Assembly: GCA_019359375.1 (NCBI GenBank)
Contig: JAHHHL010000037.1
Coordinates: 1 to 64,000, forward strand
Direction of reading: 5' to 3'
Length of the DNA stretch: 64,000 nt
Source of the DNA: Lyngbya sp. HA4199-MV5
GTDB taxonomy: Bacteria > Cyanobacteriota > Cyanobacteriia > Leptolyngbyales > Leptolyngbyaceae
The translations under genes and the position numbers were made by a program. Shown here in pieces: positions 17,077 through 25,869 of this stretch (the first letter of the stretch is position 1; every line of letters begins with the position of its first letter). The notes beneath the pieces were generated by a model. It made no database searches. It was given only the letters and a program-made list of their open reading frames with translations, and was not told the origin of the DNA.

Positions 17077-17563
17077 AAGCATCATTTGATTCCTCACAGG
17101 CACCAATGCTCACCCAACTGCTGGAGCCATCTGCCCAGTGCTCCTTTTTCCAGATGGGCGCGTTGTGTTTTAGCGTGTCGATCGCATACTGGCACGCCTC
17201 AAACGCTTCTGCTCGATGAGGGCAACCCACCGCCACCAGAACGCTAATTTCGCCAATGTCAAGCCGACCGGTGCGGTGATGGATGACAACGCGATTGGCA
17301 TCTGCCCAGCGTTGGCGAATCTGGTGGGCAATTTGACGAAAGATTTGCAGTGCCATTGGCTCATACGCCTGATACTCCAGCGCGACTACAGGCTTGCCGT
17401 CTGTTTGGTGGCGCACTGTACCGCTCATGACCACGATCGCGCCATTCGCATCATCTTCTGCCAAAGCATACGCCTCGGGTAGCAACAGGGGCGCAAAGGT
17501 AATGACCAGGCTATCGCTGCTGTGCTTGAAGTCAGAAAGGAGGGGAGATGGTTTGGTTTGCAT
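17072..17563 (-). CDS. moaE: Molybdopterin synthase catalytic subunit MoaE
   Basis: 163 aa. MoaE joins MoaD to convert precursor Z (cPMP) into molybdopterin in molybdenum cofactor synthesis. Family signatures: GAIVVMSGTVRHQTDG (~41-56), LEYQAYEPMA (~62-71), HHRTGRLDIGE (~94-104), AVGCPHRAEAFEAC (~109-122), and the active-site lysines in PIWKKEHWADGSSSW (~135-149). Length is normal. The last residues after WVSIGA (CEESNDAC) and the stop codon (TAG, 17072-17074) run into the right inverted repeat of the MITE-like element, so the native C-terminus was probably altered slightly. No moaD is adjacent in the window. Confidence 0.93.
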   Translation of the reverse strand: MQTKPSPLLSDFKHSSDSLVITFAPLLLPEAYALAEDDANGAIVVMSGTVRHQTDGKPVVALEYQAYEPMALQIFRQIAHQIRQRWADANRVVIHHRTGRLDIGEISVLVAVGCPHRAEAFEACQYAIDTLKHNAPIWKKEHWADGSSSWVSIGACEESNDAC

Positions 17564-17972
17564 ATTTTGGTTTGCACACAGCGTTGTCAGTGACCGTTAA
17601 AACTGTTACAGCAGAGACATAGCAGCGTCGCATAGGCAAGGCTTTAATAGTCCTAAGTGTAGCTGTAAATTAGCCAGAGCGCAGTCTGGGATAGCCAGGA
17701 TGTTTCCTTAACAAACATTTGTTAAGAATAGAGAGGTTAAGGTAGTGACGATCGCATCGGGTGTTTCTTACATTTCTCACTCCCGCCCTGGAGACGTGCC
17801 TCTTGAGAGACGTGCTTCTTGAGAGACATGCTTCTTGAGAAACGTACCTTGAGGAAGGCGGCTTCTGGGTGCAAGCGCTAACGACGATCGTTCGTTGAGA
17901 ACGCTGATAACGGTGAGAAGAAATTGCCGACGACCATCGTTGAATACCGAACGAGATTGATCAGGTACTACA
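17564..17972. other. Intergenic region between moaE and ydcF-like gene
   Basis: 409 bp with divergent promoters expected. Apart from the 16-bp tandem repeat at 17791-17852, I see no gene. ACAAACATTTGTTAAG at about 17711-17726 contains the palindrome ACAAATGTTTGT-like core (AACAAACATTTGTTAA), a possible operator. Confidence 0.4.
17791..17852 (+). repeat. 16-bp tandem repeat, about 3.9 copies
   Basis: Units start at 17791, 17807, 17823 and 17839 with consensus GAGACGTGCTTCTTGA; the copies differ by one or two bases and the last is two bases shorter. The array lies upstream of the ydcF-like gene. Role unknown. Confidence 0.8.
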
Positions 17973-18794
17973 ATGCTAGACCCATCACTGTGCATACAAA
18001 AACCACTCACAGGTTCCTGGACTTCGCTTTCCTGGCAGATTTTTAGCTGGCTCACCACGCCTGCTCTGATCATTCCGCCCTTGTTGCTCCTGACGTTGCT
18101 GCCAATCTTCATTCGACGGTTGCGCTGGCGACGACGCATGAGTGGGCTAGGAGCCACGCTGTTGTGTGCGTACTTGCTGACTCTTTCGCCTGCCATGATC
18201 AAAATCGGCAATCGTGTGTTGGTCAGTTTTTTGCCGTCAGATTCAGGGGCGACCGCAGAGGCGATCGTGGTGCTGGGTCGAGGTACAGCGATGAGACGTG
18301 AACGCGTGGATGTGTCTACTCAGCTCTGGGAAGCCCAGCGAGCACCTTTAATTTTCGCGAGTGGCTGGGGCGACGCGCAGCAAATCGCCAGTATGCTTGA
18401 GCAAAAGGGGATTCCTGGTGACGCGATCGACGGTGAACCGTGTTCTCGCACGACAGAAGAAAACGCCCGGTTTACAGCAGCAATCTTGCAACCTAAAAAT
18501 ATTCATCGCATTCTGCTAGTGACCGATCCACCACATATGCTGCGATCGCTCCTGACCTTTCGGAGTCTTGGCTTTGAGGTGATGCCCCACAGTAACCCGC
18601 TACCAAATCACTTAAATACGAAGACAAAGGCTTTTCTAGTTTTTCGAGAATATTTGGGCATTGTTGGCTATGGCTTGCGAGGACGCTTTTTGCCGCGTGA
18701 GCCGTCTGCCGCCGATCTTAGCCCTGCCGCGATCGCGCCCGTTAAGGACGCGTTGCCTCTTGACGCACCTGTTCCTCGAGCGTTTGCAGGTTAA
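17973..18794 (+). CDS. YdcF/ElyC-like membrane protein (DUF218)
   Basis: 273 aa. Two membrane helices near the N-terminus (about 31-49 and 58-75) precede a DUF218 domain starting at [10 protein letters not shown] (~95-104). Further family marks are [12 protein letters not shown] (~152-163), [13 protein letters not shown] (~174-186) and REYLGIVGY (~226-234). E. coli relatives (SanA, YdcF, ElyC) act at the cell envelope, but no reaction is firmly known. The 3' end overlaps the convergent ArsR-ClpN gene by 53 bp. Start ATG 17973. Confidence 0.82.
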   Translation: MLDPSLCIQKPLTGSWTSLSWQIFSWLTTPALIIPPLLLLTLLPIFIRRLRWRRRMSGLGATLLCAYLLTLSPAMIKIGNRVLVSFLPSDSGATAEAIVVLGRGTAMRRERVDVSTQLWEAQRAPLIFASGWGDAQQIASMLEQKGIPGDAIDGEPCSRTTEENARFTAAILQPKNIHRILLVTDPPHMLRSLLTFRSLGFEVMPHSNPLPNHLNTKTKAFLVFREYLGIVGYGLRGRFLPREPSAADLSPAAIAPVKDALPLDAPVPRAFAG

Positions 18795-19614
18795 GTCCTA
18801 AATTCTGCAAAACCCTGGCTGCCAAGCCCTCGCCCTCGCACAAGATGCCCAACAGCAAGTGTTCGGTGCCGATGTAGCGATGTCCCAACTGCCGTGCCTG
18901 CTCTAGCGACAGTTCAATCACTCGCTTGGCGCGTGGTGTGAGGGGAATGGTTAACGGGGTGCCGCGACCACGACCAATGATCGTTTCCACTTCAGCCCGC
19001 ACCGTTTCAGCCGTCAAGCCTGTCGCAGCCAATACCTGTGCGGCAACATCAGTACGCTCTTGCATGAGACCGAGCAAAAGTTGTTCCGTGCCAACATATG
19101 CATGGTTGAGATCGCGCGATTCTTGCTGTGCCAGGACGATCGACTGGATGGCTGGGTCGGTAAAGCGCTCAAACCCCGGTAGACCCAGGCGATCGAAAAC
19201 GCTGCTAAAAAGATGATTGACCGATCGGAGAAAGGCTTCAAACATAAATTTGTCCTCGTGAGAGTGAGCAGGAATGGTTGCGTTCGCTGTTTTGGTGGAC
19301 TCAGACGCGCTATTGCCGAAACCAGTCGGGGCACAGCCGTTGTAAAGGAAGAACAGTAGTGCTTCTACCTTCTGTGGATTAGCAGAGTACCAGAGGAATT
19401 GCTTCTCGCGCCTAGCACTCACCAGCCCCTCGACTCGCAGTTTCTCCAGGTGATGAGACATCGTTGAGTTGGGGATTTTCACCTGCGCTTGCAAATCGCT
19501 AACAGTAAGACCGTGAGGATGTGCCGCCAATAAGAGCCGCATGATTTCCAGACGCGGTTCCGATCCCAACGCGGCAAAACTATCAGCATAACGAGCGGCA
19601 TCTTCGTTTGTCAT
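18742..19614 (-). CDS. ArsR-type HTH regulator fused to a Clp N-terminal domain
   Basis: 290 aa from ATG 19614; a TTG 24 bp upstream would add eight residues. Residues ~5-85 are a winged helix of the ArsR type ([38 protein letters not shown]). After a ~50-residue linker, about 135-285 carry the two Clp-N repeats seen in ClpA/ClpC ([19 protein letters not shown] and [20 protein letters not shown]). There is no AAA+ ATPase part. The Clp-N part in ClpC binds adaptors or substrates, so this regulator may sense damaged protein or be delivered to ClpCP; that is inference. No ArsR metal-binding CxCxxC site is seen. An inverted repeat overlaps the start codon. Confidence 0.85.
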   Translation of the reverse strand: MTNEDAARYADSFAALGSEPRLEIMRLLLAAHPHGLTVSDLQAQVKIPNSTMSHHLEKLRVEGLVSARREKQFLWYSANPQKVEALLFFLYNGCAPTGFGNSASESTKTANATIPAHSHEDKFMFEAFLRSVNHLFSSVFDRLGLPGFERFTDPAIQSIVLAQQESRDLNHAYVGTEQLLLGLMQERTDVAAQVLAATGLTAETVRAEVETIIGRGRGTPLTIPLTPRAKRVIELSLEQARQLGHRYIGTEHLLLGILCEGEGLAARVLQNLGLNLQTLEEQVRQEATRP

Positions 19615-19635
19615 ATTTCTAGAATAATCGAAATA
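19614..19635 (-). promoter_or_regulatory. Candidate operator of the ArsR-ClpN gene
   Basis: TATTTC (19614-19619) and GAAATA (19630-19635) form a 6-bp inverted repeat with a 10-nt spacer, overlapping the ATG. ArsR-family repressors often bind such AT-rich dyads at their own promoters. Autoregulation is inferred. Confidence 0.4.
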
Positions 19636-19862
19636 CAAAAACCGTCAAGCGATCGTGTTCAGTACAGCTACTTTCTCAGTGACGTGATTCGGGGACGGTT
19701 TGGTGAGCAGGAATCGCCTGCTAGAAGGCAGGGAGAACGTTAGGAATCAATCTCATCATCCACTAACCAGGCAACGATGCCGATGATGGAGATCATTACA
19801 CTCACTCTCAGGGCTGTGACTTATCATTGACTTGGAGATTGACCATCTCACCCATCTGCATC

Positions 19863-20201
19863 ATGACCTTACAATCCTCCCGTTCTATACTTTACGATCG
19901 CCTGGGCATATCACAGACCCAACTGATGGAATTTTGTGAGCGGTGGCACGTTGCCGAACTGTCGCTCTTCGGTTCTATCCTCCGCGATGATTTTCGCCCT
20001 GATAGTGATGTAGATGTGTTAGTCGCTTATCAACCGACCTCAAAACGAAGCTTGATTGAGAAAATGACGATGCAAGAAGAACTACAAATGCTCCTACATC
20101 GTGAGGTTGATTTAGTCAGCAAAAACGCGATCGAACGAAGTCGAAATTGGATTCGTCGCAGCAACATTTTAAATTCAGCGATGGTGATCTATGTCGCGTG
20201 A
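19863..20201 (+). CDS. mntA: MntA-like nucleotidyltransferase antitoxin
   Basis: 112 aa from ATG 19863. It is a minimal nucleotidyltransferase with the GSx10DxD signature (GSILRDDFRP, then DSDVDVLV) and a following Asp in REVDLVS. In type VII toxin-antitoxin systems MntA transfers AMP to the HepT toxin and so blocks it. The next gene overlaps by 11 bp and is HepT, which supports this role strongly. An upstream TTG at 19827 is less likely. The sequence after the third Asp is of normal length. Confidence 0.88.
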   Translation: MTLQSSRSILYDRLGISQTQLMEFCERWHVAELSLFGSILRDDFRPDSDVDVLVAYQPTSKRSLIEKMTMQEELQMLLHREVDLVSKNAIERSRNWIRRSNILNSAMVIYVA

Positions 20202-20532
20202 TTCAGAAGCTCTGATTGACATCATAGAAGCGATCAAATTGATCTCACAATATGTTGAAGGAGTCAGTCCAGAGAGTTTAGCAGCGAACATCGAAAAACA
20301 AGATGCGATTCTGCGTCGTATTACAATTATTGGTGAAGCAACCAAAAGACTATCGTCAGACTTTAAAGCACAACATCCAACCATACCCTGGAAGCAGATT
20401 GCAGGCATGCGTGATGTCCTTACCCATGATTACGATGAAGTTGATCTCGACGAAGTTTGGACAGTCGTTAATGAAAACTTGGCACAACTGCTGCACTATA
20501 TTGAACCACTTATATCGACTGAAAACAGCTAG
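20191..20532 (+). CDS. hepT: HepT-like toxin (HEPN/DUF86 ribonuclease)
   Basis: 113 aa. HEPN-fold protein with the catalytic R-x4-H signature in MRDVLTHDYDEVD (about 71-83), including the Tyr that MntA modifies in characterised pairs (HDY). A short helical N-terminus (SEALIDIIEAIKLI) and KQIAGMRD are typical of DUF86. It acts in the cytoplasm as an RNase when not AMPylated (known for the family). It overlaps mntA by 11 bp, so the pair is translated together. Confidence 0.9.
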   Translation: MSRDSEALIDIIEAIKLISQYVEGVSPESLAANIEKQDAILRRITIIGEATKRLSSDFKAQHPTIPWKQIAGMRDVLTHDYDEVDLDEVWTVVNENLAQLLHYIEPLISTENS

Positions 20533-20696
20533 ATGTTCGATCAATTCTTTCTAATTTTTAGTTGAAGATCATTTCAAGTTGATTTGAACAATCTTCTGGC
20601 AGGCACCTCATTCACCCATAAGTTAGCGCTCTAAACTTTGTGTCGTGATGAAAGTATAAGGATTTCAGCTCTCTCAGTACCGTCTAAGACATCCTC

Positions 20697-21791
20697 TTAA
20701 AGTTTGCTGCTGCCCATGAGGTAGAGTAGCGCCATCCGCACAGCGACCCCACTGGTGACTTGCTGCGAGATGAGACTGCACAGGGGATCATCCATTAAAT
20801 CTGAGCTAATTTCAACCCCACGATTAACGGGTCCCGGATGCAGGACTTTCACATCAGGTTTGCAGAGCTTGAGGCGATCGCGCGTAATGCCAAACTGCTG
20901 GTGGTATTCTCGCAAGCTGGGTAGCAAATGGCTGGTCATCCGCTCTTTCTGCAACCGCAACGTCATCACAAAATCGGCATCGCGGAGAGCAGGTTCCAGC
21001 GACCAGTGGAGAAAGAGGTTGTGTGGGGGAAAGGGAGTAGGGAGTAGGAAGTAGGGAGTAGGGAGTGAACTTTGCCCTGAAGACTCTGACTCCTGACTTC
21101 TGACTTCTGACTTCTGACTCCTCTCTCCTCTCACCTCTCTCCTCACAAAGTCTGCAAACAACTGCGGCAACAACGTCGGCGGACCTGCCAGATGCACTTC
21201 GGCTCCGCTGGCGGTGAGGCTCCACAGGTTAGAGCGAGCGACGCGGGAGTGGAGAATGTCGCCGACGATCGCAATCTTTTTGTCTTTCAAAACCTCTAGT
21301 CTGGGATGATCCGGGTCAAGTAGTGTAGTGATGGTGAATAAATCCAGCAACGCCTGAGAAGGATGTTCGTGCAGACCATCACCCGCATTGAGGACACCCA
21401 CTCGGACACCCAGACGATCCATTTCGTGGGCGATCGCGTGTGGCACCCCAGCTTCCCGATGACGAATCACCATCATGTCGGTGCCCATTGCAAGATAGGT
21501 TTTTGCCGTATCGAAAATGGTTTCGCCTTTGCTGAGCGATGACGTTCCTGGCGCAAAATTGAGCGTATCGGCAGACAGTCGCTTGGCGGCTAGCTCAAAG
21601 CTGCTGCGAGTGCGGGTGGATGACTCAAAAAACAGGTTGGCGACCACCTGCCCCTGCAAAGTCGGTACTTTCTTGGTGCGGCGGGATAGCACCTCACGAA
21701 AGCTGTTGGCGGTTTGCAGCACGGTATCGTACTCATCGGGGGTGAAGTCTGCCAGGGATAAAATGTGGTGCCGATTCCAGGTGACGCTCAT
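20697..21791 (-). CDS. pyrB: Aspartate carbamoyltransferase catalytic chain
   Basis: 364 aa from ATG 21791 ([16 protein letters not shown]); a longer frame runs upstream but lacks support. It catalyses carbamoyl phosphate + aspartate to carbamoyl aspartate in pyrimidine synthesis. Signatures: [43 protein letters not shown] and [16 protein letters not shown]. Between LFADFV and [13 protein letters not shown] there are about 45 extra residues ([17 protein letters not shown]...) of low-complexity, encoded by intergenic-type heptamer repeats at about 21028-21145. The frame stays open. The catalytic motifs are intact on both sides, so a functional enzyme with a surface loop is plausible. Confidence 0.93.
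   Translation of the reverse strand: MSVTWNRHHILSLADFTPDEYDTVLQTANSFREVLSRRTKKVPTLQGQVVANLFFESSTRTRSSFELAAKRLSADTLNFAPGTSSLSKGETIFDTAKTYLAMGTDMMVIRHREAGVPHAIAHEMDRLGVRVGVLNAGDGLHEHPSQALLDLFTITTLLDPDHPRLEVLKDKKIAIVGDILHSRVARSNLWSLTASGAEVHLAGPPTLLPQLFADFVRREVRGERSQKSEVRSQESESSGQSSLPTPYFLLPTPFPPHNLFLHWSLEPALRDADFVMTLRLQKERMTSHLLPSLREYHQQFGITRDRLKLCKPDVKVLHPGPVNRGVEISSDLMDDPLCSLISQQVTSGVAVRMALLYLMGSSKL
21028..21145. repeat. STRR heptamer repeat inserted inside pyrB
   Basis: Plus-strand reading shows runs of GGGAGTA/GGAAGTA units followed by TGACTTC units and CTCTCTC-rich sequence. The same kinds of repeat occur in gaps elsewhere in the window (43338, 37279, 32322). Here they are in frame and translated as part of pyrB. 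Confidence 0.85.
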
Positions 21792-22044
21792 GGGGAAAGG
21801 AGAAGAGAAGGATGGCGACAAATCTGCCGCTGAAGCCCGCAACTGGGGGACGTACATGACGATCGAGTGCAAACGCACCCACACTAAGGTACATCCTTTA
21901 GACTTCTCACTGGACGAGTGCAATCAGGTTAAATGCTAATGATGCGGCTTCACAGAAATTTATACAACTTCCGCAAAATGTATCAAAGCGAGAATAGTTA
22001 GGCATACTGGACTAAACCTATTAGTTCCTGACACGTAAGCTGTT

Positions 22045-22452
22045 ATGCCAGACAACACTCTACAGCCAAGAAAAGCCTTGAATAAAGCTTTTCTCAAGGT
22101 TAAGCCTAATAGAGAAAGTATCGAAAAGTTTAAAACGAATCTGATCCAACTACTCGACCAAATTAACGAGTCTGAATCAGAGGAGTTCCACAAAAATCTT
22201 GTTTCTGACTTCTTGAAGAAAACGTATTATAGTCCAAATCATTTTATCAATACTAAAGGTCGTAACGATCTCGTTATCCACAATGGCAAAGACGCTAAAA
22301 GTAGTGTTGGCATCATTCTAGAAGCTAAAAAGCCAATCAACAGAAGCGAGATGCTGAAGGTTGATAATCTCAACACAAAAGCGCTTCAAGAGTTGGTTTA
22401 TATTTTTTGCGAGATCGCATTACGGGGAAGAACCTTGAAATTAAATATTTAG
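22045..22452 (+). CDS. N-terminal (nuclease-like) part of a frameshifted restriction-modification gene
   Basis: 135 aa in this frame; the last ~15 residues after QELVYIF are out of frame with the real protein. GRNDLVI followed by ILEAKKP gives the D...ExK pattern of a PD-(D/E)xK nuclease at about 73-96, as expected at the N-terminus of Type IIG enzymes. The continuing part of the protein lies in the -1 frame starting at 22407. The two frames join without loss at ATTTTTTG (22402-22409). Confidence 0.75.
   Translation: MPDNTLQPRKALNKAFLKVKPNRESIEKFKTNLIQLLDQINESESEEFHKNLVSDFLKKTYYSPNHFINTKGRNDLVIHNGKDAKSSVGIILEAKKPINRSEMLKVDNLNTKALQELVYIFCEIALRGRTLKLNI
22399..22412 (+). other. Frameshift site (T6 run) in the restriction-modification gene
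   Basis: Frame of the upstream part reads TAT ATT TTT TGC; moving back one base gives TTG CGA GAT, which restores LRDRIT and the rest of the enzyme. A run of six T (22403-22408) allows a one-base deletion, a sequencing error, RNA polymerase slippage, or ribosomal -1 slippage on TTT. Confidence 0.75.
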
Positions 22453-25400
22453 TTGCAACCAACATCTATGAATGGTTTATTTTTGACGCGACTGTTTTTG
22501 AGAGGTTTGCCCAAGACAAGGCTTTAGTAAAGCAGTTTAATGATTTTGAAGAAGGAAAATTAAGTGGTAAAAAAACTGACTTCTTCTATAAGCAGATTGC
22601 TGAACCTGCGATCACTAAAATTCAAGACCAAGCTCAACTGATATTTACGCATTTTGATATCCGAAATTACGATGCCATTGCAAGAAACGCTGAAGGGCAA
22701 GACGATTATGAATTAATTGCGCTCTTCAAGCTGCTTTCACCAGAACATTTGTTGAAATTGCCCTTTGCTAACGATAGCAATAGACTGGACAAAAGTTTTT
22801 ATAGTGAGCTGCTATACATCATTGGTTTAAAGGAAACGAAGGTAGGAAACAAAAAACTGATTGAACGTAAAGCTGAGGGCGATCGTAGTGAAGGCTCTAT
22901 GATTGAAAATGCCATCAATCAGCTTGATAGTTTGGACAAAATTTCTCGACTGGAAAAACCTACCCAGTTTGGTAATACTAACCAGGAACGGTTGTTTAAC
23001 GTTGGCTTAGAGCTGACAATTACCTGGATCAATCGAGTGCTCTTTCTTAAATTGTTGGAAGCTCAGTTGATTAAATATCATAAAGGTGATCAGTCGTTTT
23101 CATTTTTAAGCCTCGTAAAGGTACAGAACTACGATGACCTAAATAGACTTTTCTTTAACGTGTTAGCTCGCAAGCAAAGTGAGCGAAATGCAGGTGTAAG
23201 AGAATTTTTTGCCAACGTTCCTTATCTCAATAGCTCATTGTTTGAACCGACGGAAATTGAGCAGTCAACTATTGTGATTAGCAATCTCAGAGATGAAAGT
23301 CTTCCAATCTTTTCATCTAGTGTTTTGAAGGACAGCAATGGCAAAAAGCGAACAGGTAAACTTAATGCTCTAGAATATCTCTTTGAGTTTCTCAATGCTT
23401 ATGACTTTAGCAGTGAAGGATCGGAAGCGATTCAAGAAGAGAATAAGACGCTGATTAATGCTTCTGTACTTGGCTTGATTTTTGAGAAAATTAATGGCTA
23501 TAAAGATGGCTCCTTTTTTACACCCGGTTTCATTACGATGTATATGTGCCGCGAAACAATTCGCAGGGCAGTATTGCAGAAGTTTAATGAAACCAAAGAC
23601 TGGGATTGCCAGAATATTAATCAGTTGTATGAAAGGATTACGGACAAGCAGGAAGCGAACGAGATTATCAATAGTTTAAAGCTTTGTGATCCTGCTGTTG
23701 GATCAGGACACTTTTTGGTTTCAGCACTCAATGAGATCATCTCGATCAAAAGTGAACTGAAGATTTTGCGCTATCGAGAAGGAAGAACATTACGAGATTA
23801 TCATGTTGAAGTTTTTAATGATGAGTTAATTGTCACTGATGATGATGGCAAATTATTTGAGTATAATCCGAAAAACAAAGAAAGCCAGCGTGTACAAGAG
23901 ACACTGTTTCACGAAAAGCAAACAATTATTGAAAGCTGTCTCTTCGGTGTGGACATCAACCCAAACTCAGTCAAAATATGTCGCTTGAGGCTATGGATTG
24001 AGCTTCTGAAGAATGCTTATTACAGAGCTAACAGTAATTGCACTGAACTAGAGACTCTGCCCAATATTGATATCAATATAAAATGTGGCAATTCTCTGAT
24101 TAGTCGTTTTCCGTTGGATGCTGATTTACGGCAGGCTTTAAAGAAAAGCGAATGGAATATTAGTAGCTACCGACAGGCAGTGCAGACATACCGCAATGCT
24201 GAGAATAAAGAGCAAAAGCGGAGCATGGAAAGGCTGATTAATGATATCAAGGGAAATTTACGCACTGAGATTGGTAATAGTGACCCAAAAGTGAAAAAGC
24301 TGAGAAAACTGGAAGGAGATCTTTATAACCTGCTCAATCAAATGCAGCTTTTTGAAGAGAGTAAGGCTGAACAAAAAGGACGCAAGCAAAAGAAAGAAAA
24401 ATTAGAGAAAGAAATCAATCAGCTTAGGTTTTCAATTGAAGAAATAAAGAGCAGAAAAATTTATGAAAATGCTTTTGAATGGCGGTTTGAGTTTCCTGAA
24501 ATTTTGAATGGGCAAGGCGATTTTGTGGGTTTTGATATAATTATTGGGAATCCCCCGTACTTAAATTTTAAAGTTTACTCGGCAGCAGAAAGGGAAATCT
24601 TTAAAAGAGATTACTCGGAAATATTCGATGGCAAGGCAGATATCTATTATTTCTTTTTTACTCAAGGATTGAGGATATTAAAACAAAATGGAAATCTTGC
24701 TTACATCTCTTCAAGGTATTGGCTTGAAGCAGAGTTCGCAGAAAAACTCAGAATAAGCTTGTCAAATAGTTATGTAACTCACGAAATCATTGATTTTAAA
24801 AATGTGACGATCTTTGACGGAATTGGTATAAAAACTTCAATTGCGATTTTCCAAAATGCTAAACCTATACAAGGAATAATATTTAATTACAAATATACTG
24901 ATAGCAAGAAAATTGAATTAGTTAAGATTGAGGATTTTGTATCAACTGTAGTCTGTGCTGATGATATTAGAGGAAAAACAAAATGGATTTTGAGACAAGA
25001 AAGTGAGTTAAAAATACATAGAAAAATTGAAGCTGATGCTATGCCATTAGAAATGATTGCTCACTGCAAGCAAGGAATTGTGACAGGGCTTGATAAAGCC
25101 TTTATCACAACAACTAACGACTTCAAAGATATTCCTGAAAGGTATGTTAAACCCTGGATAAAAGTTGGAGATATTTTTAGATACTCGATTAATCCTGTAG
25201 AGGAAAGGCAAGTAATTTATACGAATGAAGTCAAAAGTTTATCAGAATATCCAGAGCTAGAAAAGCGATTGATACCATATAAAAGAAAGTTGTCAGAACG
25301 CAGAGAAGCAAAATCACAAAAAATTAGATGGTTTGATTTACAATGGGCGCGTGATCCTGCACTGTTCGACAGCCAAAAATTGGTTTGTCGCTTCAAGGCA

Positions 25401-25814
25401 TCACAAAAAACTTTTTCATTCGACGATAATAAATCTTACTCAAGTGCAGATACAACGATTGTAGTATTGAGAGAGGAGTTGGTAGAAGAATACGATTTGA
25501 AATTCATACTTGCACTGGTTAACTCAAAGCTTTTAGACTTTTACTTTAAAGGTTATGGAAAACTAATGGATTATCGCTTTGAGTATTACCCAGGTCCTGT
25601 TGGAAAACTTATGATTAAAAAAGCTCACAATCAACAAGACTTCGTAAAAATTGTTGATCAAATTATACATATAAAAAAATCTGCCCCTAACGCGGATACA
25701 ACCACCTTAGAAACAGAAATAGATCAGATGGTTTATCAGCTCTATGGGTTAACGGCAGAGGAGATTAAACTTGTGGAAGGAGAGTCCCAAGTGGTTGAAA
25801 TGCTTGGTGAATGA
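22407..25814 (+). CDS. Eco57I-like (Type IIG) DNA methyltransferase/specificity part, frameshifted from its N-terminus
   Basis: 1135 aa in this frame (TTG start is formal; the reading probably continues from 22045). Adenine methyltransferase motifs are present: DPAVGSGHFL (motif I, ~428-437), LFGVDINPNSVKICRLRLW (~512-530) and the catalytic GNPPY (~714-718). A lysine-rich coiled coil (about 630-690) separates motif I from NPPY. The C-terminal ~300 residues (from ~870: HCKQGIVTGLDKAF) should be the target recognition domain. Joined with the 22045 part the enzyme would be about 1250 aa, normal for a single-chain IIG enzyme. The region is AT-rich and almost free of HIP1 sites, unlike its neighbours, suggesting transfer. 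Confidence 0.85.
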   Translation: MRDRITGKNLEIKYLVATNIYEWFIFDATVFERFAQDKALVKQFNDFEEGKLSGKKTDFFYKQIAEPAITKIQDQAQLIFTHFDIRNYDAIARNAEGQDDYELIALFKLLSPEHLLKLPFANDSNRLDKSFYSELLYIIGLKETKVGNKKLIERKAEGDRSEGSMIENAINQLDSLDKISRLEKPTQFGNTNQERLFNVGLELTITWINRVLFLKLLEAQLIKYHKGDQSFSFLSLVKVQNYDDLNRLFFNVLARKQSERNAGVREFFANVPYLNSSLFEPTEIEQSTIVISNLRDESLPIFSSSVLKDSNGKKRTGKLNALEYLFEFLNAYDFSSEGSEAIQEENKTLINASVLGLIFEKINGYKDGSFFTPGFITMYMCRETIRRAVLQKFNETKDWDCQNINQLYERITDKQEANEIINSLKLCDPAVGSGHFLVSALNEIISIKSELKILRYREGRTLRDYHVEVFNDELIVTDDDGKLFEYNPKNKESQRVQETLFHEKQTIIESCLFGVDINPNSVKICRLRLWIELLKNAYYRANSNCTELETLPNIDINIKCGNSLISRFPLDADLRQALKKSEWNISSYRQAVQTYRNAENKEQKRSMERLINDIKGNLRTEIGNSDPKVKKLRKLEGDLYNLLNQMQLFEESKAEQKGRKQKKEKLEKEINQLRFSIEEIKSRKIYENAFEWRFEFPEILNGQGDFVGFDIIIGNPPYLNFKVYSAAEREIFKRDYSEIFDGKADIYYFFFTQGLRILKQNGNLAYISSRYWLEAEFAEKLRISLSNSYVTHEIIDFKNVTIFDGIGIKTSIAIFQNAKPIQGIIFNYKYTDSKKIELVKIEDFVSTVVCADDIRGKTKWILRQESELKIHRKIEADAMPLEMIAHCKQGIVTGLDKAFITTTNDFKDIPERYVKPWIKVGDIFRYSINPVEERQVIYTNEVKSLSEYPELEKRLIPYKRKLSERREAKSQKIRWFDLQWARDPALFDSQKLVCRFKASQKTFSFDDNKSYSSADTTIVVLREELVEEYDLKFILALVNSKLLDFYFKGYGKLMDYRFEYYPGPVGKLMIKKAHNQQDFVKIVDQIIHIKKSAPNADTTTLETEIDQMVYQLYGLTAEEIKLVEGESQVVEMLGE

Positions 25815-25869
25815 GTGTTTTGCGGCTGATAGTAGGGCTATCCACATGATTTCCAGTTCCCAGTCGCTT

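Noticed and set aside
21028-21145. Possible CRISPR array
   Set aside because: The repeats are contiguous heptamers without unique spacers, so they are STRR sequence; no cas genes are present.
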